The translations under genes were made by a program, and so were the position numbers. The notes below the pieces were generated by a model. It saw nothing but the letters and a program-made list of their open reading frames with translations, did not search any database and had not been told where the DNA came from. From Chamaelirium japonicum (Eukaryota > Streptophyta > Magnoliopsida > Liliales > Melanthiaceae), in contig OX393551.1 in assembly GCA_947650365.1 (NCBI GenBank), positions 62,055,173-62,119,172 on the forward strand: a stretch of DNA of 64,000 nt, written 5' to 3'. Positions 10,245 to 21,668 of the stretch are shown one piece after another. The first letter of the stretch is position 1, and each line of letters opens with the position of its first letter.

Positions 10245-12205
10245 TCGAAAGAGATCTTTTCGAACTCCGCGGCCTTGCCCTTTACTAAATCTATGTAGCC
10301 CGCCATTCGTGCATCCCGGGAGGCGTACTCCCCATTGATTTGGCAAATAATTAGCTGGGAATCACTAAAGACTTTCAAGCGTTTGGCGCCTACCTCTTGA
10401 GCGAGCTCCAAACCAGCCAACAGCGCCTCATTTTCCGCCTCATTGTTGGTAGCAGCGAAATCCAGCCGGACTGATTTCTCCAGAAGTACCGACTGGGCGA
10501 TCAGTGCGACCCCGATCCCAGCCCCCAAAGCGTTGAAGGATCCATCAACGAATAATTCCCAGCCCGCCACCTCTGAACGCTCAGTTGGAGAAAGCTCGCC
10601 TTGGTTGTCCAAGAACCTCGCCTTCCCAGGTTGTGCCTCAGTTGGCTCATCCTCCTGGTACTGGACTGGCTCTTCTATGGGGAAGTCCGCCAAGAAATCG
10701 GCGAGAGCCTGCCCTTTGACAGCAACTCGAGGGACATACTCCAAACCATAGGCGGCGAGCTCGGCAGACCATCGATACAACCTGCCGGCTACCGAAGGCC
10801 TGGAGAGCGCGCTCCTCAGGGGGTGCTCTGTGATGACTTTGACGGTGTGCGCCGAGAAGTAGGGGTGAAGTTTTCTCGCGGTAAGGACCAAGGCCAATGC
10901 GACCTTCTCGATTGGTCGATACCGGAGCTCGGCGGGAAGCATCGTGTGGCTCACAAAGTAGACAGGCCGCTCTACCTTTGCTTCTTCCACTACAAGGACC
11001 CCGCTTACTGCATTCTCCGTCACCGCAAGGTATACGCCAAGCTCGGTGCCGTCTTTTGGTGCCGCTAGGATCGGTGGGCTCGCCAGATAGTCCTTTATCT
11101 TCTGAAAGGCGCGCTCGCATTTTTCATCCCAACGAATGCTCGCTCCTTTTCGCAGCAGCTCGAAAAGAGGTCGGCAATTGTCTGAGGATTTGGATATAAA
11201 CCTATTGAGCGCGGCGATTCGTCTGCTCAATCTCTGGACTTTCTGTCGGGTTCTTGGTGTGGGCATTTCGACAAGTGCTCGGATTTGCCCAGGGTCGGCC
11301 TCGATCCCCCTATGGGTGACCAGGTACCCGAGGAATTTCCCCGAAGTCACCCCGAATGCGCACTTCGCCGGGTTCAGCCTCATTCGGTACTTGCTCAGTA
11401 TTTCGAAGGTTTCGCGGAGGTCGGCGACATGCCCTTCTCGCTCTCGACTCTTTACCCGAAGGTCGTCAACATAAACCTCGACATTTCTGCCGATCTGATT
11501 TTTAAACATCTGAGTGACTAACCTTTGGTAGGTCGCTCCAGCGTTCTTAAGTCCGAAAGGCATCACTCGATAGCAGTATAGCTTCTGGTAGCCCGCTCCA
11601 GAGTAGAAGGCGGTCTTCTCCTGATCTTCGGGGTGGAGGGGTATCTGGTTATACCCTGAGTACCCATCCATGAAAGATAGAGCCCGAAACCCGACAGCTG
11701 CGTCGACCAGTGCGCCTATCCGTGGAAGAGGAAAACCGTCTTTCGGGCATGCCTTATTGAGGTCGGAGAAGTCAATGCACACTCTGACCGCTCCGCTCTT
11801 CTTGGGCACCGCCATGATGTTGGAGATCCACTCGGGGAAGTGCGCCTCGCGTATGAAGCCAGCTCGCTCTAGCTTGTCTATCTCTGCCGCCACTGCAATG
11901 GATTTCGCAGCAGGTATGTGCCGAGCTTTCTGCTTGACCGGCGGGAACTCCTTCACGGTGTGCAGACGATGACAGGCGACCTCCGGGTCAATCCCTGGCA
12001 TGTCCGTGAAGCTCCAGGCGAATACGTCACGGTATTCCCTGAGCAAGTTGGTTATGGCCAGGACCTCGCCCTCAGTTAACGAGGTCCCGAGACTAACGAT
12101 TCTCGGCCCTTCTTTGCCGCTAATGTCGATTTCTTGAAGTGGTTCGGCAACTGGAAAACTTCCTCTCTTGGGGGTTGTTAGGCGACCTTCCTCCAACTTA
12201 ATATC
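10245..12205 (-). pseudogene. Reverse transcriptase, RNase H and archaeal-type RNase H region
   Basis: Minus-strand pol region. Reverse transcriptase (about 11260-11970) shows AVPKKSG, DFSDLNKACPKD, LSFMDGYSGYNQI, MPFGLKNAGATYQ and the catalytic YVDD at 11463-11474. The Ty3/gypsy RNase H follows (about 10680-11090; YFVSH, EKVALALVLTARKL, TEHPL, KGQALADFLADF). After a short linker comes a second RNase H (about 10260-10560; LFVDGSFN, NNEAENEALLAGLELA, FSDSQLIICQ, GEYASRD). This tandem pair is what places the element in the Tat lineage. The enzymes would copy element RNA into DNA and degrade the RNA template. Bounds are rounded. Confidence 0.93.
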
Positions 12206-12299
12206 CACACCGCTCCCACCCGAGGATGGAGTAGGGGACTTAGGCGAGGAGGCCCCCAGCGGGCTCCCCCGGAGCTCGCTCGTATCGGGCGGTAATTGC

Positions 12300-14800
12300 T
12301 AGGAGGGTGCGGGCCTCTTGGCCTCGGCGACCTCCATGTCCGTGAGGTGAGGAACATCCTGCTCACATCTGGTTACGGTTACCTGATCTCCCCGAATAAC
12401 TACGACCCCGCTCGTGGTTGGGAATTTGAGGGCCTGATGGTTGGGTGAAGATACCGCCTTCATCTGCCTTAGCCAAGGCCGCCCGAGGATGGCATTAAAG
12501 GCGGAATTCCCGTCCACTACCGCGAAGCGGACTTGGCGAGCCTCCGGGCCCGCGGTCACGGTAAGGGTTATCTCTCCTGCCACTTTGGCGACCTCACCGG
12601 TGAATCCACTGAGGGAGCTCGTCGAGGGAGATAGGTCGGCAAGTTTCAACCCCATTCGCAGGTAGGCCGACAGAAAAAGGATGTTAACGGCGCTCCCCGA
12701 ATCAACCAGAGCTCGCCTCACCTCGATGTTAGCCATCATCAGGCGTATGAAGAGGGGGTCATTGTGGGGCGTGACGACCCCAGACACGTCATCTTTCGAA
12801 AACCAGAGGAAATCGCGGGCTTCCACCCTTGGTGCTCGGAGTAAAGTAGGAGTTAGCGAGACGGAAAATACCTTCTGCGCCCGCTCCATCTCCCTGACTC
12901 GTCGGCGGGCTTCATTACTGGATCTCGGGCCGCTCAGCCGTCCGCTAATGGTGTGGCAGATCACCGGTCCTCCCGGGGGAGGCGGAGGTAAGGCGGGCTC
13001 CGCGAGTCCTGGGCGATCTCCCTCCCGAGGGGCTCGTTCTGGAATCACCTCGAACCTCCTCGGGGGCGAGATGAATTGGTTCAAGTGCCCCAAGGCGACC
13101 AAATCCTCCAGGTGGTTCTTCAGAGCCTGGCATCTGTTAGTGTGATGCCCAGGGCTTCGATGAAAAGCGCACCACCGCGAGTTGTCGGTAGAGCCGGGCT
13201 CTTCGACCTGTAGGGGTGACGGGTACTGGAAGAAAGGCTCATTCCGAATCTGATGGAAGATTTGTCCCGGCGAGTGGGTCAGCACGGTGAAGTCCCGCTC
13301 CCCGGGTCCCGGAGGCAGGCGCCAGTTCGCCGGCCTTCCAGCGACCGCCGCGGGGGCTTCAGCGGGCTGTACTGCAGGAGCTGCGGACGGTCCGAGCAAA
13401 GGTACCGTAAGTGGCACCTCCCTCCTCTCCACGGCCTTAACGACAAGAGGTCGTAGAACCGGAGGAGGTCGCTGCTCCACTGCCTTTCCCTTCCGATCTA
13501 GCACCACATCTTCGAGCTTGATGTGTTGCTGGACCAGCGCGAATAGTTCAACCATTGTGCGAGGCTCCTTGATCACTAAGGCGTCATGAAGCTTGCCCCC
13601 CTCGGGGAGGGCACTTCTGAAAGCACTCACCACGGTACGATCCTGGCCCGCCGCGTCTTCTAGAGCGAGATAGGCGCTTCGGAATCGCGTTGCGAAGCAC
13701 CGGAGCGTTTCGGGAGCTCCCATGGCTAAAGTAAACAGAGACTCGATCCTCTTCGGGGGCTGCCTATTGCAGCGATACTGCTCCAGGAATAGCCTAGAGA
13801 GAGTTGGAAAGTCGGGAATCACGCCGGACGGCAACTTGTGGAACCAATTCAACGCCGATCCAGTCAGACTGCTCGGGAACGCTCGGCACAAGACGTGGTC
13901 CTGGTCCCGGAAAAATAGAAGCTTTCTGTAGGCCAAGAGGTGGTCAACAGGATCCTGCGACCCGTCGAACAAAACAAACTTCGAGGGGGTCCAATGGTGC
14001 GGAAAACCCCCTTGGTGGACCTCGCTGGTGAAGGGCGAGCTTCCTCCGTGGGCGGCGAGATCCTCCAGTAAATCCACTGGCGCACTAGATCGCTGCCAGT
14101 GCCCGGGGAGAAATCCCAAAGGCGGCTGCGCAGGTCCTAGGCGGCCGTGTGCACTCCCTCTAGGGAGGTTCAGATCCACCCCGCGGCGACCCTCGGGGGC
14201 CACCGATCGGTGGCCTCCTGGCTGCTCGCCCGCGGATCCCTTCAGCGTGCCGGTTGGTCTATGGGAGGCCGTCGCCTCTCGAGGTTCAGAAGGTATAGCC
14301 ACCGCGGGCTCTTTCCCTCGTTGCCGATGGCGCGGGTCGCGATCCCTCTCTTGAGACCTTGCCTCCGACCCGTCAGAGTCGACGCTCTGGCTACGGCGGC
14401 GAGGGATGGTCACGCGCGAGGTCGCCTGGTTGCTAGAACGCTGGGTTACAAGCTTCTGTAACCTTGTGAGTGGGGTCTCCTTCGCTCCATGCACGGCCGT
14501 CCTCTCAACCGGGGGTTCCTGGCGGGAAGTTCGCCACGCTGGTACGGTCGTGGGCAGACGCGACGAGACGGGAGGTCGCGCAGGGGATGCGGGCCTCGAT
14601 GGTCCCGATCGCCGGCTCGCCGCCGGGGCCTGACGCAAGCGCGTCAACTCCTCCATCATTGCCCGCTGGGTGGCCAACATCTCCAACAGGAGCTGGTCAC
14701 TGAGCGGGACAAGGGGCTGGGGAGTCTCAGCGGGAGGTTTGCTATGCACAGACCCCATACGGGCCCTCGTCCGCCTGCGTCCCCTTGTCGCCGGAGCCAT
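12300..14800 (-). pseudogene. Gag and protease region of the Tat element
   Basis: Minus-strand reading region of about 830 codons, with the first Met at 14800, some 90 bp from the 5' LTR. An Arg/Pro/Ser-rich N-terminal third is followed by the retrotransposon gag domain (about residues 265-430; FDGSQDPVDHLLAYRKL, ALNWFHKLPSG, FLEQYRC). A zinc-knuckle-like motif CAFHRSPGHHTNRC (C-x2-H-x4-H-x4-C, near 13129-13185) is typical of Tat and Athila gag. An aspartic protease with LVDSGSAVNILF (12660-12713) and AILGRPWL follows. Gag would form the particle shell and the protease would cut the polyprotein. The many smaller frames on both strands here are shadows. Confidence 0.9.
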
Positions 14801-14889
14801 CTTAGGGTTTACGAGAGCCGACGGCGTTCAACCGTGCGGTCGTGGGCGTTCTCGCAGGAACCAGTCGAAATCCCACAGATGGCGCCAAA
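14801..14889 (-). other. 5' leader with primer-binding site
   Basis: Short untranslated leader between the 5' LTR and gag. The primer-binding site is at 14871-14887, two bases from the LTR, reading TGGCGCCATCTGTGGGA on the element strand. TGGCGCC would pair with a tRNA ending GGCGCCA, as plant tRNA-Asp does, but the match beyond those bases is partial, so the primer is uncertain. Confidence 0.75.
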
Positions 14890-15086
14890 TGTTTGGGGGA
14901 TTTTTCACTAATCCTTGCGAGCCACCTGCAAGACAAAGAAAAGAGAACGTGAGAACGGCTGGCTCCCTTAGGAGCGCAGACCCTCCGACGCTCAAGTCAG
15001 TCACGGCTGCACAACGGCGAGCTGTTGTATACCAAAGTGGTAGGGAAATGGGATCCGAACCAGTACTTTGGAGCCTGGGGGTGTGC

Positions 15087-15093
15087 ATTTATA
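15087..15093 (-). promoter_or_regulatory. TATA-like box in the 5' LTR
   Basis: The element strand reads GTCTATAAATGCAC. TATAAAT is the best TATA candidate in the LTR and would put the start roughly 30 bases downstream, leaving a short R-U5 before the primer-binding site. Another AT-rich spot (GATAAATATGG, near 15350) is a weaker alternative. The left LTR has the same box at 6604-6610. Confidence 0.45.
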
Positions 15094-15407
15094 GACATTG
15101 GCGGCCTATGGTGGCCCGACACGTGGAGATTCTTCCAGGGCCTTCTAGACCCCCACGTTCTGGCTCGCGTGGTTCTGACAGTCCTTGGTACTCGCGTCCT
15201 GACATTCTGTCGTCAAGCCTGCCAGGCGGTTTGAGTGGGGGAGAGCATCTTTCTTGTCGCGGCCAGGTGGCTATTCTGGAATGTTCAAGTCTGGGTGGTC
15301 TCAGGGAGAAAACAAAGGCAAGCTCGCCCTGCACTGCTCCGCCCTTTCGTCCATATTTATCAAGAGTCGGACCTCGCGGGAGCAACCTCTTCGATAAACA
15401 GGGGTCT

Positions 15408-15832
15408 GGGCGAGCTTGGGCGAGCTCCTGAGCGAGCATGGGCGAGCTCCTGCGCGAGCTAGACGAGCTTCTGAGCGAGCATGGGCGAGCTCCTGCGCGA
15501 GCTAGGCGAGCTCCTGAGCGAGCATGGGCGAGCTCCTGCGCAAGCTGGGGCGAGCTCCTGCGCGAGCTAGGCGAGCTCCTGGGCGAGCTTGGGCGAGCTC
15601 CTGCGCGAGCTAGGCGAGCTCATGCGCGATCTAGGCGAGCTCTTGAGCGAACATGGGCGAACTCCTGAGCGAGCTAGGCGAGCTCATGCACGAGCTAGGC
15701 GAGCTCCTGAACGAACTTGGGCGAGCTCATGCGCGAGCTAGGCGAGCTCTTGAGCGAACTTGGGCGAGCTCCTACGCGAGCCAGGCCTTGGGAGAGCTCC
15801 TGTGCGAGCATGGGCGAGCTCCTTAGCGAGCT
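15408..15832. repeat. CGAGCT minisatellite in the 5' LTR
   Basis: Counterpart of 6925-7350, with the same number of units by eye but about ten point differences. Dense GAGCTC palindromes. Its place in U3 could make it part of the element's regulation, but nothing in the sequence proves that. Confidence 0.9.
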
Positions 15833-16096
15833 CTTGGCCTTGGGCCCCTTCAGCCCAATGTGGATCTCGCTCCACTGTCAAGATGATTTAGTGAGCTGCA
15901 CTCAGATACAAGGTGTCCATTCAGCTCCATGTGGGGGCGAGCTTTTTGCGGGCTGGGGGTGAGCTCCTTGCGGGCTGGAAAGGGGGCACGCTCGGCTTCC
16001 GAGGGTTCCAACTCCTGGACGGGCTCCCTCGAGAACTCTATCTCAGGTGTGCTTGCAATGCTATCCAAGATATATGGTTTCTGACTACCCCCAACA

Positions 16097-16101
16097 TGAT
16101 C
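16097..16101. repeat. Target site duplication, right copy (TGATC)
   Basis: Exact copy of 6401-6405. After it the satellite resumes in the same forward orientation and phase (CATTCTAATTC). Confidence 0.92.
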
Positions 16102-16628
16102 CATTCTAATTCATTCCTACGATCTATTCTAATTCATTCGTTCGAATGTATCCATTCTAATTCATTCGTACGATTCATTCTAATTTATTCGTACGATCCA
16201 TTCTACTTCATTCGCACGAATGTATCCATTCTAATTCATTCGTACAATCCATTCTAACTCATTCGCACGATCAATTCTAATTCATTCGTATGATCTATTC
16301 TAATTCATTTCTACGATCTATTCTAATTCATTCGTTCGAATGTATCCATTCTAATTCATTCGTACGATTCATTCTAATTCATTCATACGATCCATTCTAA
16401 TTCATTCGTACGATCCATTCTACTTCATTCGCACGAATGTATCCATTCTAATTCATTCGTACAATCCATTCTAATTCATTCGCATGATCAATTCTAATTC
16501 ATTCGTATGATCCATTCTAATTCATTCCTACGATCTATTCTAATTTATTCGTTCGAATGTATCCATTTTCTAATTCATTCGTCCGATCCATTCTAATTCA
16601 TTCGTACGATGCAATCTAATTCATTCGC
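16102..16628 (+). repeat. 23-bp satellite, forward block
   Basis: Continuation of the forward array interrupted by the retrotransposon. It ends with GATGCAATCTAATTC and flips at about 16628. This junction, with the same odd variants on both sides, is repeated near 40425. Confidence 0.94.
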
Positions 16629-18689
16629 ACGAATGAATTAGAATGGATCACAGGAATAGATTAGAATGGATCGTACATAGGAATGAATTAGAATGGATCG
16701 TACGAATGAATTAGAATGGATCGTAGGAATGAATTAGAATAGATCATACGAATGACTTAGAATTGATCGTGCGAATGAATTAGAATGGATTGTACGAATG
16801 AATTAGAATGGATACATTCGTGCGAATGAAGTAGAACGGATCTTACGAATGAATTAGAATGGATCGTACGAATGGATTAGAATGAATCATACGAATGAAT
16901 TAGAATGGATACATTCGAACGAATGAATTTGAATAGATCGTAGGAATGAATTAGAATGGATCATACGAATGAATTAGAATGGATCGTACGAATGAATTAG
17001 AATGGATTGTACGAATGAATTAGAATGAATCGTACGAATGAATTAGAATGGATACATTCGAACTAATGAATTAGAATAGATCGTAGGAATGAATTAGAAT
17101 GGATCATACGAATGAATTAGAATTAATCGTGCGAATGAATTAGAATGGATTGTACGAATGAATTAGAATGGATACATTCGTGCGAATGAAGTAGAATGGA
17201 TCGTACGAATGAATTAGAATGGATCGTACGAATGAATTAGAATGAATCGTACGAATGAATTAGAATGGATACATTCGAACGAATGAATTAGAATAGATCA
17301 TAGGAATGAATTAGAATGGATCATACGAATGAATTAGAATTGATCGTGCGAATGAATTAGAATGGATTGTACGAATGAATTGGAATGGATACATTCGTGC
17401 GAATGAAGTAGAATGGATCGTACGAATGAATTAGAATGGATCGTACGAATGAATTAGAATGGATCGTACGAATAAATTAGAATGAATCGTACGAATGAAT
17501 TAGAATGGATCGTACGAATGAATTACAATGGATACATTCATGCGAATGAATTAGAATGGATCGTACGAATGAATTAGAATGGATCGAACGAATAAATTAG
17601 AATGGATTATACGAATGAATTCGAATTGATCGTGCGAATGGATTAGAATGGATTGTACGAATGAATTAGAATGGATACATTCGTGCGAATGAAGTAGAAT
17701 GGATCGTACGAATGAATTAGAATGGATCGTACGAATGAATTAGAATGAATCGTACGAATGAATTAGAATGGATCGTACGAATGTATTAGAATGGATCCGT
17801 AGGAATGAATTAGAATGGATCATACGAATGAATTAGAAATGATCGTGTGAATGAATTAGAATGGATTGCACGAATGAATTAGAATGGATACATTCGTGCG
17901 AATGAAGTAGAATGGATCGTACGAATGAATTAGAATGGATCGTACGAATGAATTAGGATGAATCATACGAATGAATTAGAATGGATACATTCGAACGAAT
18001 TAATTAGAATAGATCGTAGGAATGAATTAGAATGGATCATACGAATGAATTAGAATTGATCGTGCGAATGAATTAGAATGGATCGTGCGAATGAATTAAA
18101 ATGGATTGTACGAATGAATTAGAATGGATACATTCGTGCGAATGAATTAGAATGGATCGTACGAATGAATTAGAATGGATCGTACGAATGAATTAGAATG
18201 AATCGTACGAATGAATTAGAATGGATACATTCGAACGAATGAATTAGAATAGATCGTAGGAATGAATTAGAATGGATCATACGAATGAATTAGAATTGAT
18301 CGTGCGAATGAATTAGAATGGATTGTACGAATGAATTTGAATAGATACATTCGTGCGAATGAAGTAGAATGGATCGTACGAATGATGTAGAATGGATCGT
18401 ACGAATGAATTAGAATGAATCGTACGAATGAATTAGAATGGATACATTTGAACGAATTAATTAGAATAGATCGTAGGAATGAATTAGAATAGATCATACG
18501 AATGAATTAGAATTGATCGTGCGAATGAATTAGAATGGATTGTACGAATGAATTAGAATGGATACATTCGTGCGAATGAAGTAGAATGGATCGTACGAAT
18601 GAATTAGACTGGATCGTACGAATGAATTAGAATGAATCGTACGAATGAATTAGGAATGAATCGTACGAATGAATTAGAATGGATACATT
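16629..18689 (-). repeat. 23-bp satellite, reverse block with 217-bp order
   Basis: About 88 reversed monomers. The first 150 bp contain rare forms (GGATCACAGGAATAGATTAG, GTACATAGG, GAATGACTTAG) that are also at 40427-40560. The remainder follows the reversed nonamer order. The 76-aa frame near 18267-18497 is a repeat artefact. Confidence 0.95.
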
Positions 18690-20892
18690 CCATTCTATTT
18701 CATTCGTACGATCCATTCTAATTCATTCGTACGATCCATTCTAATTCATTCGTACGATCCATTCTACTTCATTCGCACGAATGTATCCATTCTAATTCAT
18801 TCGTACAATCCAATCTAATTCATTCGCACAATCAATTCTAATTCATTCGTATGATCCATTCTAATTCATTCCTATGATCTATTCTAATTCATTCGTTCGA
18901 ATGTATCCATTCTAATTCATTCGTACGATCCATTCTGATTCATTCGTACGATCCATTCTAATTCATTCGTACGATCCATTCTACTTCATTCTCACGAATG
19001 TATCCATTCTAATTCATTCGTACAATCTATTCTAATTCATTCGCACGATCAATTCTAATTCATTCGTATGATCCATTCTAATTCATTCCTACGATCTATT
19101 CTAATTCATTTGTTCGAATGTATCCATTCTAATTCATTCGTATGATCCATTCTAATTCATTCGTACAATCCATTCTAATTCATTCGCACGATCAATTCTA
19201 ATTCATTCGTATGATCCATTCTAATTCATTCCTACGATCTATTCTAATTCATTCGTTCGAATGTATCCATTCTAATTCATTCGTACGATTCATTCTAATT
19301 CATTCGTACGATCTATTCTAATTCATTCGTACGATCCATTCTACTTCATTCGCACGAATGTATCCATTCTAATTCATTCGTACAATCCATTCTAATTCAT
19401 TCATACGATCCATTCTAATTCATTCATATGATCGACTCTAATTCATTTGCACGATCCATTCCCATTCTAATTCATTCCTACGATCTATTCTAATTCATTC
19501 GTTCGAATGTATCCATTCTAATTCATTCGTACGATTCATTCTAATTCATTCGTACGATCCATTCTAATTCATTCGTACGATCCATTCTACTTCATTCGTA
19601 TGAATGTATCCATTCTAATTCATTCGTACAATCCATTCTAATTCATTCGCACGATCAATTCTAATTCATTCGTATGATCCATTCTAATTCATTCCTACGA
19701 TCTATTCTAATTTACTCGTTAGAATGTATCCATTCTAATTCGTTCGTACGATTCATTCTAATTCATTCGTACGATCCATTCTAATTCATTCGTACGATCC
19801 ATTCTACTTCATTCGCACGAATGTATCCATTCTAATTCATTCGTACAAGCCATTCTAATTCATTCGCACGATCAATTCTAATTCATTCGTATGATCCATT
19901 CTAATTCATTCCTACGATCTATTCTAATTCATTCGTTCGAATGTATCCATTCTAATTCATTCGTACGATTCATTCTAATTCATTCGTACGATCCATTCTA
20001 ATTCATTCGTACGATCCATTCTACTTCATTCGCACGAATGTATCCATTCTATTTCATTCGTATAATCCATTCTAATTCATTCGCACGATCAATTCTAATT
20101 CATTCGTATGATCCATTCTAATTCATTCCTACGATCTATTCTAATTTATTCGTTCGAATGTATCCATTCTAATTCATTCGTACGATTCATTCTAATTCAT
20201 TCATACGATCCATTCTAATTCATTCGTACGATCCATTCTACTTCATTCGCACGAATGTATCTATTCTAATTCATTCGTACAATCCATTCTAATTCATTCG
20301 CACGATCAATTCTAATTCATTCGTATGATCCATTCTAATTCATTCCTACGATCTATTCTAATTCATTCGTTCGAATGTATCCATTCTAATTCATTCGTAC
20401 GATTCATTCTAATTCATTCGTACGATCAATTCTAATTCATTCGTACAATCCATTCTAATTCATTCGCACGATCAATTCTAATTCATTCGTATGATCCATT
20501 CTAATTCATTCCTACGATCTATTCTAATTCATTCGTTCGAATGTATCCATTCTAATTCACTCATACGATTCATTCTAATTCATTCGTACGATCCATTCTA
20601 ATTCATTCGTACGATCCATTCTACTTCATTCGCACGAATGTATCCATTCTAATTCATTCGTACGATCCATTCTAATTCATTCGTACGATCCATTCTAATT
20701 CATTCGTACGATCCATTCTACTTCATTCGCACGAATGTATCCATTCTAATTCATTCGTACAATCCATTCTAATTCATTCGCACGATCAATTCTAATTCAT
20801 TCGTATGATCCATTCTAATTCATTCCTACGATCTATTCTAATTCATTCGTTCGAATGTATCCATTCTAATTCATTCGTACGATTCATTCTAA
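18690..20892 (+). repeat. 23-bp satellite, forward block, clearest 217-bp higher-order repeat
   Basis: The CTACTT marker falls at 19587, 19804, 20021 and 20238, exactly 217 bp apart, showing tandem nonamers. The block is entered by the junction GGATACATTCCATTCT, which is also used at 21669. Confidence 0.97.
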
Positions 20893-21668
20893 TGGATCGT
20901 ACGAATGAATTAGAATGGATCGTACGAATGAATTAGAATGAATACATTCGAACGAATGAATTAGAATAGATCGTAGGAATGAATTAGAATGGATCATACA
21001 AATGAATTAGAATTGATCGTGCGAATAAATTAGAATGGATTGTACGAATGAATTAGAATGGATACATTCGTGCGAATGAAGTAGAATGGATCGTACGAAT
21101 GAAGTAGAATGGATCATACGAATGAATTAGAATGGATCGTACGAATGAATTAGAATGAATCGTACGAATGAATTAGAATGGATACATTCGAACGAATGAA
21201 TTAGAATAGATCGTAGGAATGAATTAGAATGGATCATACGAATGAATTAGAATTGATCGTGCGAATGAATTAGAATGGATTGTACGAATGAATTAGAATG
21301 GATACATTCGTGAGAATGATGTAGAATGGATCGTACGAATGAATTAGAATGGATCGTACGAATGAATTAGAAATAATCGTACGAATGAATTAGAATGGAT
21401 ACATTCGAATGAATGAATTAGAATAGATCGTAGGAATGAATTAGAATGGATCATACGAATGAATTAGAATTGATCGTGCGATTGAATTAGAATGGATTGT
21501 TCGAATGAATTAGAATGGATACATTCGTGCGAATGAAGTAGAATGGATCGAACGAATGAATTAGAATAGATCGTAGGAATGAATTAGAATGGATCATACG
21601 AATGAATTAGAATTGATCGTGCGAATGAATTAGAATGGATTGCACGAATGAATTAGAATGGATACATT
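20893..21668 (-). repeat. 23-bp satellite, reverse block
   Basis: Entered by GATTCATTCTAATGGATCG with a private GAATGAATACATTC unit 50-60 bp on. The same entry recurs at 25679. The nonamer order continues in reverse. Confidence 0.94.

Larger units (their letters stand above)
6406..16096 (-). mobile_element. Ty3/gypsy Tat-lineage LTR retrotransposon, nearly whole
   Basis: A 9.7-kb element read on the minus strand. It has two LTRs with TG...CA ends, 5-bp target duplications, a primer-binding site next to the right LTR and a polypurine tract next to the left LTR. Domain order is gag, aspartic protease, reverse transcriptase, RNase H, second archaeal-type RNase H, integrase. The second RNase H after the first is a hallmark of the plant Tat lineage. 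At under 10 kb it is much smaller than Ogre members. The coding region has about two interruptions, so I treat it as a fossil, though structurally nearly complete. I count about 24 differences between the LTRs (about 2%). With commonly used plant rates (0.7 to 1.3 x 10^-8 per site per year) that is roughly 0.8 to 1.4 million years since insertion (inference). It is far richer in GC than the satellite around it. Confidence 0.95.
14890..16096 (-). repeat. 5' LTR of the Tat element
   Basis: About 1207 bp with the same TGTTTGGGGG...CCCCCAACA ends as the left LTR. On the element strand it is the upstream LTR and would carry the promoter. The CGAGCT minisatellite (15408-15832) would lie in U3, upstream of the TATA-like box at 15087-15093. 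Confidence 0.95.

Noticed and set aside
9040-14911. Plus-strand frames up to 253 codons across the retrotransposon
   Set aside because: They are antisense shadows of the gag-pol coding region, which is GC-rich and so has few stops in other frames.
6406-16096. Athila or Ogre assignment for the retrotransposon
   Set aside because: The second RNase H fits Tat and not Athila, no envelope-like frame is seen, and the element is too small for a typical Ogre.
18267-18497. Open frames of 60-85 codons in the satellite (also 21733-21963, 22647-22877, 24409-24621, 32251-32496, 45040-45225, 47292-47486, 51223-51480)
   Set aside because: All encode the same translated repeat (IHSNSFVRSILIHSYDPF). Three 23-bp monomers make 69 bases, so a stop-free phase repeats by chance. 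There is no domain and no gene context.
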